A DNA stretch of 64,000 nucleotides from Aquimarina atlantica. GTDB taxonomy: Bacteria; Bacteroidota; Bacteroidia; Flavobacteriales; Flavobacteriaceae. A model generated the notes under the pieces. It saw only the letters and a list, made by a program, of their open reading frames with translations. It was not told the DNA's origin and made no database searches. The translations under genes and the position numbers were made by a program. The stretch's first letter is position 1, and every line of letters begins with the position of its first letter. The stretch lies in assembly GCF_000626715.1 (NCBI RefSeq), contig NZ_AQRA01000001.1:372001-436000 (forward strand), read 5' to 3'. This document shows positions 26,633 through 35,169 of this stretch, piece after piece.

Positions 26633-29080
26633 CTATTTACTTTTACCAATCCTTATAATATCTGCAAAGATACCAGAAGCAGTAACTTCGGCTCCGGCAC
26701 CGGCTCCTTTAACAATTAAAGGTTGTTTAGGATATCTATCGGTATAAAAAAGTACAATATTATCACTTCCTTCTAGATTATAAAAGGGATGATCAACTGG
26801 TATATGTTGTAATCCTACTTTGGCATTTTCTGCTTCATATTGTGCTACATACTTTAGTCGACATTGTTTTTTGTTGGCTTCTGCCAGGATTTCTTTAAAA
26901 TGATCTTCGTTTTTGGCTAGTGAATTAAAGAACTCGTCTACACTTTTGGATTCTAAACTTTCCTGAGGAAGAAATGCTTCATTCTCTATATTTTCAAGCT
27001 CCATAACTTTTTCACTTTCGCGGGCAAGGATCAAGATTTTTCGAGCAACGTCAACACCGCTTAAATCAATCTTAGGATCTGGTTCTGTATATCCTTCTTG
27101 CTGAGCCTGTTTTACGATATCATGAAAAGTAACTTCTTCGGTGTAATTATTAAATACAAAATTAAGACTGCCAGATAATACAGCTTGTATTTTATGAATA
27201 TTATCTCCAGAAGCGATTAAGTTATTAAGTGTATCGATGATTGGTAAACCAGCTCCAACATTGGTTTCATATAAAAACGGAGCATTAAATTTTCTGGAGA
27301 GATCTTGTAACTCTTCATAATTCGAATATTCATCGGCACATGCAATTTTATTACAAGTTACTACAGCCATACTTTCTGCCAGATAGTGTTTATAAATCTT
27401 AGCGATATTAGGATTTGCAGTATTGTCTACAAAGATAGAATTACGTAGATTCATTTCTTTTGCTTTTGCAAAAAATGATTCTGCATTGGCTTTTTCTCCT
27501 TGGGCAAGGATTTCTTGCCACTCATCAAGATCAATTCCATTTTCATTAAACGCCATTGTTTTGGAGTTTGACATCCCGACCACACGAATTTTTAAACGTA
27601 GTTTATTTTTTAAATATTTATTTTGTTGCTGAAGCTGTTCAAGTAATTTACTTCCTACATTTCCAACACCAGTTATAAATAAATTAAGCTGTTTCGTTTT
27701 TACTTCAAAAAATCGTTCATGTAGTATGTTTAAGGCTTTTTTGATGTCTTTTTTTGCAATTACGACAGAGATATTTTTTTCTGAAGCACCTTGTGCAATA
27801 GCTCTTATATTTACATTGTTTTTACCTAGTGTACTAAACATTTTGCCACTTAATCCCTGGTGATGGTACATATTATCACCAACCAGTGCGACAATAGCTA
27901 CATCATTTTCTATTTTAACGGGATCTAGTTTATGTTTAGAAATCTCAAATTCGAATGTAGTATCCAAAATAGTCTTAGCTTTCTCTGCTTCAGAAGCTTC
28001 GACAGCAAGGCATATAGAATGCTCAGACGAAGCTTGTGTAATAAGGATTACATTTATGTTTTCTAAAAATAGCGCTTCAAATAAACGTTTTGAAAAACCA
28101 GGAATGCCAACCATGCCACTTCCTTCCAGAGAAATGATCGAGATACTATCTATATGACTAATTCCTGTAACAGGTTTTTTTCGTTCTTCTACTTTTCGAG
28201 TGATAAAAGTTCCTTGATCCTTAGGTTTAAAAGTATTTTTAATCACTATAGGAATATTCTTTTCTAATACAGGATGTATAGTAGGAGGGTAGATTACCTT
28301 AGCTCCAAAATGAGAAAGCTCCATAGCTTCCTGATATGAAATATGACATACTGGCTTTGCTTGTTTTACTAATTTTGGATTGGCAGTAAATAGCCCACTT
28401 ACATCTGTCCAGATTTGTAATTCGTTGGCATCGATAGCCGCAGCTAGAATAGCTGCAGTAAAATCAGACCCGCCTCTTCCTAATGTTGTGGGTTCACCAT
28501 CCTGTGTTCTTGCAACAAAACCAGGAAAAAGACTTACTTTATGCGTATTGTTATTTGCAAATTCTTTGATTCGGGCATTAGTTTCTTTATAATCAATTAT
28601 AACTTTAGAATTACTCGTTTTAACAATAAGCTCTCTAGAGTCTTTTAAAACAATATCTAAACCTTTTATTTTGGCTGCTTCTGAGATAATATACGAAGAG
28701 AGCATCTCCCCAAAACTTGCGATTACGGCAGCAGTTTTTGGGGATAATTCACTTAATAAATATACACCTTCACACAATGATTCTAAGGCGTTTAGCTCTG
28801 CTTTAACTTTACTTATTATTGCACTTTGAGATACGATAGGAATAAGAGTTTTTACAGCCTCAAAATGTCTTTTTTCGATTTCTGCCAGTGTGTTTTTATA
28901 ATTTTCATTATTAGCAGAAGCCTCCTCTCCGGCTTGTAACAACAAATCTGTAATTCCACCCATTGCAGAAACAACTACATATAAGGGTTGATTTTGTGAT
29001 TGTTGTTTTATGATTTCTATTACACTTTCTATGGTTGATGCGTTAGCGACAGAAGAACCTCCAAATTTTAGAACGTTCAT
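26633..29080 (-). CDS. thrA: Bifunctional aspartate kinase / homoserine dehydrogenase
   Basis: The 815-residue fusion catalyses the first and third steps of the threonine pathway. The aspartokinase part (about 1-290) starts VLKFGGSSVANAST and includes GFVARTQDGEPTTLGRGGSD. Two ACT-type regulatory modules follow (GSGMVGIPGFSKRLFEAL; VALVGDNMYHHQGLSGKMFS). The homoserine dehydrogenase part (from about 465) has FITGVGNVGSKLLEQL, YETNVGAGLPIIDTL and EPDPKIDLSGVDVARKILIL. The ACT modules imply feedback inhibition by threonine. Expression is probably also controlled by the leader peptide at 29183-29296. Confidence 0.97.
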   Translation of the reverse strand: MNVLKFGGSSVANASTIESVIEIIKQQSQNQPLYVVVSAMGGITDLLLQAGEEASANNENYKNTLAEIEKRHFEAVKTLIPIVSQSAIISKVKAELNALESLCEGVYLLSELSPKTAAVIASFGEMLSSYIISEAAKIKGLDIVLKDSRELIVKTSNSKVIIDYKETNARIKEFANNNTHKVSLFPGFVARTQDGEPTTLGRGGSDFTAAILAAAIDANELQIWTDVSGLFTANPKLVKQAKPVCHISYQEAMELSHFGAKVIYPPTIHPVLEKNIPIVIKNTFKPKDQGTFITRKVEERKKPVTGISHIDSISIISLEGSGMVGIPGFSKRLFEALFLENINVILITQASSEHSICLAVEASEAEKAKTILDTTFEFEISKHKLDPVKIENDVAIVALVGDNMYHHQGLSGKMFSTLGKNNVNIRAIAQGASEKNISVVIAKKDIKKALNILHERFFEVKTKQLNLFITGVGNVGSKLLEQLQQQNKYLKNKLRLKIRVVGMSNSKTMAFNENGIDLDEWQEILAQGEKANAESFFAKAKEMNLRNSIFVDNTANPNIAKIYKHYLAESMAVVTCNKIACADEYSNYEELQDLSRKFNAPFLYETNVGAGLPIIDTLNNLIASGDNIHKIQAVLSGSLNFVFNNYTEEVTFHDIVKQAQQEGYTEPDPKIDLSGVDVARKILILARESEKVMELENIENEAFLPQESLESKSVDEFFNSLAKNEDHFKEILAEANKKQCRLKYVAQYEAENAKVGLQHIPVDHPFYNLEGSDNIVLFYTDRYPKQPLIVKGAGAGAEVTASGIFADIIRIGKSK

Positions 29081-29127
29081 AATATATTATATTTTTTAAG
29101 TTGAAAATTATTAATAAAAGCTTTGTT

Positions 29128-29152
29128 TGTAATTCTTTTTTTATGAATTACA
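29128..29152 (-). promoter_or_regulatory. Hairpin between the thr leader peptide and thrA
   Basis: TGTAATTC and GAATTACA arms pair perfectly over 8 bp around a 9-nt A-rich loop in the transcript. There is no downstream T tract on the minus strand, so it is not a classical attenuator terminator. It could affect Rho access, processing or thrA translation, 48 nt before thrA. Confidence 0.4.
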
Positions 29153-29182
29153 TACATGGTCCGGTGGTAATATATAAATGAA

Positions 29183-29296
29183 CTAACCCCTAAGGGTAAT
29201 AATAGTAATAGTACCTGTTGTAATAGAAGAAGCCTCAGATACGATAATCGTTCCTAAGATAAATAATAAAGCCGATAAAAAAATGGTACTAAACAT
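29183..29296 (-). CDS. Threonine operon leader peptide
   Basis: A 37-codon frame ahead of thrA, too short for ordinary gene calling, encodes MFSTIFLSALLFILG, then TIIVSEASS, then ITTGTITIITLRG. Residues 25-34 hold five Thr and four Ile in ten positions, closely paralleling the E. coli ThrL pattern, where ribosome stalling at Thr/Ile codons controls the operon. It starts 24 nt downstream of a -7 box and ends 102 nt before thrA. The attenuator terminator itself could not be identified, so the exact mechanism is open. Confidence 0.8.
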   Translation of the reverse strand: MFSTIFLSALLFILGTIIVSEASSITTGTITIITLRG

Positions 29297-29319
29297 TTGT
29301 TTGCTTTACTTTGCGTGTT

Positions 29320-29327
29320 CAAATGTA
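29320..29327 (-). promoter_or_regulatory. -7 box of the threonine operon promoter
   Basis: On the minus strand the sequence is TACATTTG, an exact TAnnTTTG match. Transcription would start near 29313, about 17 nt before the leader-peptide ATG. Confidence 0.6.
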
Positions 29328-29561
29328 TAATTTTTTACTTTTAAAGAAAATTAAATTAACGGCATTCTTAAACTTTTGCTAATTCAATAATTAATAACTT
29401 ATTTCATTGTGTAATTCATAAAAAAAGCATGAAACTGGCTAGATTAAAATTGTATTTAGTGAATTTGAGAAAGGATTATTTAATTTATTAAAAACTCTCA
29501 ACATAGAGTTTCTAATATAAAAGCATGAACTAATAGAATACATATTAATACTTATAGATAG

Positions 29562-31097
29562 ATGAAAATATTTTCTGCGCAACAAATGCGTATGGCAGAT
29601 GAAGCTACAATGGTTTCGGCTAAGATCACATCATTAGAATTGATGGAACGTGCTGCAACACAAATTTTTAATTTGATTCATAGCAGACTACAGGGGTCTC
29701 CAATTATGATCCACGTTTTTTGTGGTATTGGAAATAATGGAGGAGATGGACTAGTCGTTTCGAGATTACTGTTGGAACATGGGTATAATGTAAAAACTTA
29801 TATAGTAAATTTTAGCGATAACAGATCACAGGAATTTTTATCTAATTATGATCGATTAAAAGAAATAGCCAAAGATTGGCCAATCCAGCTTAAATGTGAA
29901 GAGGATTTTCCTCAACTTAAACGTGAGGATATAATTATTGATGCCATTTTTGGTATTGGACTTAACAGACCGCTGGTGCCTTGGGTGGTTTCTTTGATCA
30001 AACATCTTAATACTTCAAGGTGTTTTAAACTTTCTGTAGATATTCCATCTGGTTTGTACTCTGATAAAGCTCCAGATGATCCCGAAGGTGTTATTTTTGC
30101 TAATGTTACGGTTACGTTTCAATTACCTAAACTTGTTTTCTTTTTACCAGAGACCGGCATGTATACGCAAGACCTGGAGGTAATTGATATTGGATTAGAC
30201 CGTAATTTTCTAATGCAAAATCCCGGTATCGGCGTCTTGATTAATAAGAATGAAATATTACCATTATATCGACCAAGACATAAATTTAGTCATAAAGGAA
30301 CTTATGGCCATTGTGTAGTGATAGGAGGTAGTTATGGTAAGATAGGAAGTGTGGTTTTGGCGACTAAAGCTGCCTTGAAAACAGGTGCAGGCCTGGTTAC
30401 TGCTTATATCCCAGAATGTGGATATGAAGTACTTCAAACCACAGTTCCGGAAGCTATGGTAATTGCAGATAGTGATGACGAATTAGAAGAAATTACTCTG
30501 GATTTTACACCTGCAGCTATCGGAATTGGAATTGGTCTTGGAACTGGTGAAAAAACCATTAGTGCATTTGAAGAGTTTTTAAAAGAAAATACATCTCCTC
30601 TTGTTATAGATGCAGACGGGATTAATATTTTGGCGAAAAAACCTGAATTTCTAGATAAACTTCCAAAGAAAACTATTTTAACACCACATCCTAAAGAGTT
30701 AGAACGACTAGTTGGTAAATGGAAAGATGATTTTGATAAAATCGAAAAAGCAAAAGCATTTTCAAAGCAATATGATTGTGTTGTAATAATTAAAGGAGCT
30801 AACTCTATAACTGTATTTGAAGATCAATTGTACGTGAATAACACTGGGAACCCGGGAATGGCAACTGCAGGAAGTGGTGATGTACTTACAGGGATGATTA
30901 CCAGTTTATTGTCTCAAGGTTATGATCCTTTACATGCTGCTGTTTTTGGAGTCTATCTACATGGAAGTTCGGGAGACATAGCTGTTCAAAAAACTGGTTT
31001 TGAAGGATTGATCGCTAGTGAAATCATATCTCATATAGGTCCTGCTTTTATAGAATTGTTTAAGAGACCTAATGTTGAAGGGCAACAAGAGAAATAG
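29562..31097 (+). CDS. nnr: Bifunctional NAD(P)H-hydrate repair enzyme (epimerase + dehydratase)
   Basis: The 511-residue protein fuses the YjeF N-terminal epimerase (FCGIGNNGGDGLVVSRLLLE; IIDAIFGIGL; SVDIPSGL) with the C-terminal ADP-dependent dehydratase of the ribokinase fold (KGTYGHCVVIGGSYGKIG; LVIDADGINILA; NPGMATAGSGDVLTGMI). It restores NADH and NADPH damaged by hydration. It stands alone and is divergent from the thr operon. Confidence 0.96.
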   Translation: MKIFSAQQMRMADEATMVSAKITSLELMERAATQIFNLIHSRLQGSPIMIHVFCGIGNNGGDGLVVSRLLLEHGYNVKTYIVNFSDNRSQEFLSNYDRLKEIAKDWPIQLKCEEDFPQLKREDIIIDAIFGIGLNRPLVPWVVSLIKHLNTSRCFKLSVDIPSGLYSDKAPDDPEGVIFANVTVTFQLPKLVFFLPETGMYTQDLEVIDIGLDRNFLMQNPGIGVLINKNEILPLYRPRHKFSHKGTYGHCVVIGGSYGKIGSVVLATKAALKTGAGLVTAYIPECGYEVLQTTVPEAMVIADSDDELEEITLDFTPAAIGIGIGLGTGEKTISAFEEFLKENTSPLVIDADGINILAKKPEFLDKLPKKTILTPHPKELERLVGKWKDDFDKIEKAKAFSKQYDCVVIIKGANSITVFEDQLYVNNTGNPGMATAGSGDVLTGMITSLLSQGYDPLHAAVFGVYLHGSSGDIAVQKTGFEGLIASEIISHIGPAFIELFKRPNVEGQQEK

Positions 31098-31179
31098 AGA
31101 ATGCATTTTTACATAGGAAGAATGTGTTTTTGTATACAATTTTGTAAGTGTTTTGGAGTTAATTTTAGTGTAATCTAAT

Positions 31180-31187
31180 TACATTTG
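31180..31187 (+). promoter_or_regulatory. Candidate promoter (-7 box) of the RskA-like lipoprotein gene
   Basis: TACATTTG matches TAnnTTTG, and TTTTG at 31151-31155 is a possible upstream -33 element. The transcript would start about 14 nt before the ATG at 31208. Confidence 0.5.
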
Positions 31188-31207
31188 ATAGATAATTAAA
31201 AAGCAAA

Positions 31208-32092
31208 ATGATGACAAAAACAAAATTATTAATAGCTGCTCTGCTTTTTGGAGTGCTATTCAATTCGTGTTCTAGTGATGATGATGGCCCAGCGGTTGCC
31301 ATAATAGAATTAGAGACGATCGGATTAAAGGCTCTTACAGGAGGAACCTCTTATCAAGGATGGATTATCGTTAATGGGCAACCTGTTAGTACTACTAAAT
31401 TTACTAACCCTGCAGGAGTTGTTCGCTTAGAAGTATTTGCATCTGACCTGGCAAGTGCAACTCAGTTCATATTGACAGTAGAACCAGTGGGAGATATTGA
31501 TAACGGGCCTTCTGATACAAAAATTTTGACCGGTAATTTTAATGGTAATTCTGCACAACTTAGTTTTCCACCAGTAGTTGCTGATCTTTCTAATACATCG
31601 GGTCAGTTTTTCTTGGCAACTCCTACAGATAATGCCGGAGGTGTAGATAATGGTAATGATGAGTTTGGAGTATGGTTTATGAATGGTGCTAATGCTCCTG
31701 GGTTATCTCTACCTACACTGTCTAACGGATGGAAATATGAAGGCTGGGTAGATTTCGGAACTCAAACTTTATCTACAGGTACTTTTTCTAATGTTAGCGG
31801 TGTTGATGATGGAAATTTCTTTAAAGGCTCAGGAGGAGATGTTCCTCCGTTCCCTGGAGAAGATTTCCTTGTCTTACCTACCCAAGTTCCGATTACAGGA
31901 ATTACACTTCCTGCTGCTGTAACAAGTAAAAGAGTATTTATTACAGTTGAGCCTGTTGGAGATGGTGATCCGGCTCCGTTTTTTATAGAACCTCTTAGTG
32001 CAAATGCTGGAATCACAACAGGATCTGGAAATCCTGTTACGATGTTGTCTAATACTGTTGTTCCTTCAGGAATTGTAAAAAGACCAAATTAA
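31208..32092 (+). CDS. Lipoprotein with two anti-sigma-K (RskA) C-terminal-like repeats
   Basis: A 294-residue lipoprotein (lipobox LFNSCSSDDDG). The mature part contains one domain twice. Repeat 1 runs from YQGWIIVNGQPVSTTKFTNP to ILTVEPVGDIDNGPSDTKIL. Repeat 2 runs from YEGWVDFGTQTLSTGTFSNV to FITVEPVGDGDPAPFFIEPL. The YxGW start and [LF]I[LT]TVEPVGD ending resemble the extracytoplasmic domain of RskA-type anti-sigma factors, but no transmembrane anchor or sigma-binding part is present. It is therefore probably a cell-surface or periplasmic lipoprotein reusing that fold. Confidence 0.72.
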   Translation: MMTKTKLLIAALLFGVLFNSCSSDDDGPAVAIIELETIGLKALTGGTSYQGWIIVNGQPVSTTKFTNPAGVVRLEVFASDLASATQFILTVEPVGDIDNGPSDTKILTGNFNGNSAQLSFPPVVADLSNTSGQFFLATPTDNAGGVDNGNDEFGVWFMNGANAPGLSLPTLSNGWKYEGWVDFGTQTLSTGTFSNVSGVDDGNFFKGSGGDVPPFPGEDFLVLPTQVPITGITLPAAVTSKRVFITVEPVGDGDPAPFFIEPLSANAGITTGSGNPVTMLSNTVVPSGIVKRPN

Positions 32093-32116
32093 TTTTTTAA
32101 ATAGATATAGTATACT

Positions 32117-32159
32117 AAAAAAGGCTGTTTGAAATGCTACTTTTCAAACAGCCTTTTTT
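32117..32159 (+). terminator. Intrinsic terminator
   Basis: AAAAAGGCTGTTTGAAA and its complement TTTCAAACAGCCTTTTTT flank a 7-nt loop and end in a T6 tract. It separates the lipoprotein from the convergent xerD and can act in both directions. Confidence 0.88.
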
Positions 32160-32192
32160 AATATTATAAACTTTAAAAGCATGTTGTATATA

Positions 32193-33089
32193 TTACCTCC
32201 TTGGATGAAAACTATGTATAACTTCACTTAAATGACTTCGGTCGATATGCATGTATATTTCTGTAGTCGTAATACTTTCATGTCCTAACATTAATTGAAT
32301 AGCTCTTAAATCGGCACCATTTTCTAAAAGATGAGTAGCGAAGGAGTGTCTAAAAGTATGTGGACTAACCTGTTTATGGATTCCTGCTTTTTCTACCAAT
32401 CGTTTTATGATTGTAAAAATCATTGCTCGGGTGAGTTGTCTCCCTCTTCGGTTTAAAAATAAGGTGTCTTCATGCCCCTTTTTGATATCAATATGATTGC
32501 GGATTTCTGAAGTGTAAATATTGATATATTTTTGGGTGGTTTCTCCTATAGGTACAAAACGTTGTTTATCACCTTTTCCGGTAACACTAATGTACCCTTC
32601 ATCAAAAAAAAGACTTGATTTTTTTAGAGTGATAAGTTCGCTTACTCGCAAACCACATCCATAAAGAGTTTCAATAATTGCACGATTACGTTCTCCTTCT
32701 GGTTTGCCAAGATCGATTTGAGCAATAATAAGATCTATTTCTTCTACAGATAGTGTATCGGGTAGTTTTCTACCTATTTTTGGAGACTCTATAAGTTCCA
32801 TTGGGTTAGATTCTCTATAATCTTCAAAAACAAGATAATTAAAGAAGCTTTTTAATCCAGAAATAATTCTTGATTGTGAACGAGGATTAACCAGTTTTGC
32901 TATTTCAAAAATAAATTGCTGAAGTATTTCTTTTTCAATAGAAAGGGGAGTAGTTACTATATCCTGATGTTCGAGAAATTTTAATAACCGCTGAATATCA
33001 AGAGTGTAGTTAATAATTGAGTTTTCAGACAATCCTCTTTCAATTTTTAGGTAATGTTTGTAGTCTTTTATTGCGTGGTCCCATTTCAT
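32193..33089 (-). CDS. xerD: Site-specific tyrosine recombinase XerD
   Basis: A 298-residue tyrosine recombinase with an N-terminal SAM-like DNA-binding domain (YLKIERGLSENSIINYTLDI) and the catalytic residues in place: Arg in ETLYGCGLRVSELI, His-x2-Arg in PHTFRHSFATHLLENGADL, the second His in LGHESITTTEIYMHID and the nucleophile Tyr in that last motif. It resolves chromosome dimers with XerC at dif. No attachment sites or phage genes adjoin it, so it is the housekeeping recombinase. It is separated from aroQ by two beta-barrel genes, one on each strand. Confidence 0.93.
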   Translation of the reverse strand: MKWDHAIKDYKHYLKIERGLSENSIINYTLDIQRLLKFLEHQDIVTTPLSIEKEILQQFIFEIAKLVNPRSQSRIISGLKSFFNYLVFEDYRESNPMELIESPKIGRKLPDTLSVEEIDLIIAQIDLGKPEGERNRAIIETLYGCGLRVSELITLKKSSLFFDEGYISVTGKGDKQRFVPIGETTQKYINIYTSEIRNHIDIKKGHEDTLFLNRRGRQLTRAMIFTIIKRLVEKAGIHKQVSPHTFRHSFATHLLENGADLRAIQLMLGHESITTTEIYMHIDRSHLSEVIHSFHPRR

Positions 33090-33166
33090 TACAACTAAGA
33101 TATGATATAAAAGAAAACCATCCCAATTTACTTATAGATGGTTTAGAAATAATAAATCAAATGTTT

Positions 33167-33700
33167 TTATAGGTGTATAACAAATCCTATGTTTAATTGA
33201 AAAGCGTCTTTGTGAAACCGATCATCTAAGCTAAAATTGTATCGTAATCCAGGTTCAATACTTACCTTATCTCCTAGAAAAAAAGCATACCCTCCCTGAA
33301 CACCAAAATAGGATGGATCTTGATTAAGGTCTGTACTTGCACCATTATAATCGATTTGTACAGGGATCACTCCAATAATATAATATTTGGCTCCTATTTT
33401 ATATGAAAAAGAATCGAATGATTCAGAGTCTCCACCTTTATCTACAGATCCATAACCTAAACCTGCTTTTAGAGATAAATCATCCATAATAAAATAACCC
33501 ACTTCGGCACCAATATTAAAGGTTGATCCTCCATTATCAGAAAAACTTGTAAATTGAATACTCGTATTAGAAGCACTTGCCGCTCCAAAATTTGTATTAG
33601 CTTCGATTAGCCATTTGCCTTTAGTGGTTTGACCATTGTTTTGAGCATTTGCAAAGACAAAACTTAGTATAGCCAAAGTAATTAATACCGTTTTTTTCAT
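33167..33700 (-). CDS. Outer-membrane beta-barrel protein
   Basis: A 177-residue secreted protein with signal peptide MKKTVLITLAILSFVFANAQ and alternating aromatic/glycine strands (FNIGAEVGYFIMDDLSLKAG; YFGVQGGYAFFLGDKVSIEP). It ends with a strand terminating FQLNIGFVIHL. This fits the small 8-stranded OmpA/OmpW-like porin-related barrels common in Flavobacteriaceae. Function unknown; it follows xerD but is likely independently transcribed. Confidence 0.82.
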   Translation of the reverse strand: MKKTVLITLAILSFVFANAQNNGQTTKGKWLIEANTNFGAASASNTSIQFTSFSDNGGSTFNIGAEVGYFIMDDLSLKAGLGYGSVDKGGDSESFDSFSYKIGAKYYIIGVIPVQIDYNGASTDLNQDPSYFGVQGGYAFFLGDKVSIEPGLRYNFSLDDRFHKDAFQLNIGFVIHL

Positions 33701-33946
33701 AATTCATTTATTGGATTTAAAATTGGTTGCTAAACTATCCAATTTGTTAGTACGAAAAGTTAATTAGTTATTAATATTTTAGATACTAATTTTGTACGTG
33801 TATTCTTTATTAGGGAAAGAATAAAAGATTAATTTATGGTCGAACATTAATCTTCTAAAACTATTTTAATAATGACGTCTAAGAGTATTCTAAACTATTG
33901 AAGCGCATTTTTTGTTTGTAGATTCAGGTTTTTTAAAAAATAAAAC

Positions 33947-33954
33947 TACTTTTG
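33947..33954 (+). promoter_or_regulatory. Candidate -7 box upstream of the PorT-like gene
   Basis: TACTTTTG matches TAnnTTTG. The predicted start near 33961 supports an ATG at 33976 and excludes the upstream TTG at 33952. Confidence 0.45.
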
Positions 33955-33975
33955 AGTAGTAATAGTATTTATTAT

Positions 33976-34605
33976 ATGATGAAGAAATTTTTTCTTATTG
34001 TTTCTGCCCTAATGATGATCACATCTTTAACTGCTCAGCAAGAGAGTGAAGAATTATATACTCGTGCAGGATTTAAATTTGGACTTAATTATGCAAATAT
34101 AACCGGAGATATAAAAAATACAGATGCCCGGGTACGAATGCACCTGGGGGCTGTTATAGAGTTTCCTGTATCTCAACGGTTTTTTGTGCAGGCAGAAGTA
34201 TTGTATACAGCACAAGGATATAAAGTTGATGAAAATGGAGAAGAAAATAAGATTAGCTTAAATTATTTAACATTGCCTATTATTGCTAAATATTATTTCA
34301 CAGATAAATTTAGCCTGGAGACAGGGCCTCAATTGGCTATATTGGCAAATGCTACAGAATCTGCAGAGGATACTCCCGATGAGTTCTTTGATTCTTTTAA
34401 TAGTTTTGATTTTAGCTGGGGATTCGGAGCTGGATATAAGTTAGAATCTGGTTTGTTTTTCCAATTACGATATAATCTGGGCTTAACAAATATTAATGAT
34501 ATTGATGCGTTAAACATAGATTTTAAACATTCTGTTGCGCAATTATCGGTTGGATATTTGTTTAAAACTAAGAATAACCGAAGACAAGATCCTAATATCG
34601 AATAA
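33976..34605 (+). CDS. PorT-family outer-membrane beta-barrel protein
   Basis: A 209-residue protein with signal peptide ending SLTAQQ. It continues with the PorT-type pattern GFKFGLNYANITGD, FFVQAEVLYTAQGYKV, KISLNYLTLPIIAKYYFTDK and a final HSVAQLSVGYLF strand. The YLxLPIxAKYY motif is characteristic. Most members have no assigned role; a few act in type IX secretion. Two consecutive ATGs (33976, 33979) are possible starts. Confidence 0.85.
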   Translation: MMKKFFLIVSALMMITSLTAQQESEELYTRAGFKFGLNYANITGDIKNTDARVRMHLGAVIEFPVSQRFFVQAEVLYTAQGYKVDENGEENKISLNYLTLPIIAKYYFTDKFSLETGPQLAILANATESAEDTPDEFFDSFNSFDFSWGFGAGYKLESGLFFQLRYNLGLTNINDIDALNIDFKHSVAQLSVGYLFKTKNNRRQDPNIE

Positions 34606-34660
34606 TAAGCATGTAATGCATAATTGTTTATTATTGGTTAATTACTAAAAAATTAAGCGC

Positions 34661-35080
34661 GTGAAATTATTAATCATAAATGGTCCTAATCTAAACCTTC
34701 TTGGGAAAAGAGAACCAGACGTATATGGAAATCAAACTTTTGATGAGTTCTTTACTCAATTACAATCTGATTTTTCTACACTAGAGTTATCTTACTATCA
34801 ATCTAATATAGAAGGGGAGTTGATCACTAAACTACAGGAAGCAGATGATTGGTGTGATGGGGTTATCCTTAATGCAGGTGCATATACTCATACTTCTATT
34901 GGTATCGGAGATGCTATAAAGGCAATATCAATTCCTGTTGTAGAAGTCCATATATCAAATACTTTTGGCAGAGAAGAGTTTAGACATCAATCTTATATAT
35001 CACCTAACGCAAAAGGTGTTATTCTTGGGTTTGGTTTACAAAGCTATATACTGGCAATACAAAGTTTTTCTACAAAATAG
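34661..35080 (+). CDS. aroQ: 3-dehydroquinate dehydratase, type II
   Basis: Third step of the shikimate pathway. The 139-residue protein has the type II signatures: MKLLIINGPNLNLLGKREPD, the catalytic Tyr in PDVYGNQTF, QSNIEGELI, ILNAGAYTHTSIGIGDAI, VEVHISN and REEFRHQSY. It starts with GTG at 34661. It is not linked to aroC, which lies 30 kb away. Confidence 0.96.
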   Translation: MKLLIINGPNLNLLGKREPDVYGNQTFDEFFTQLQSDFSTLELSYYQSNIEGELITKLQEADDWCDGVILNAGAYTHTSIGIGDAIKAISIPVVEVHISNTFGREEFRHQSYISPNAKGVILGFGLQSYILAIQSFSTK

Positions 35081-35115
35081 TTCAGAATAAATACCTATTT
35101 TAAAGTAATTAATAC

Positions 35116-35153
35116 AAAAACGCCTTATTATCCAAGATAATAAGGCGTTTTTT
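35116..35153. terminator. Bidirectional terminator between aroQ and lpdA
   Basis: AAAAACGCCTTATTATC and GATAATAAGGCGTTTTTT pair over about 17 bp with a 3-nt loop and have T tracts in both orientations, ending both convergent genes. Confidence 0.9.
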
Positions 35154-35169
35154 ATGATATATAACTTAT

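Noticed and set aside
29128-29152. Intrinsic attenuator terminator of the thr operon
   Set aside because: The stem is AT-rich and is not followed by a T tract on the transcribed strand, so it is listed only as a hairpin.
32193-33089. Integrase of a mobile element
   Set aside because: The protein fits housekeeping XerD, and there are no attachment sites, phage genes or composition change around it.
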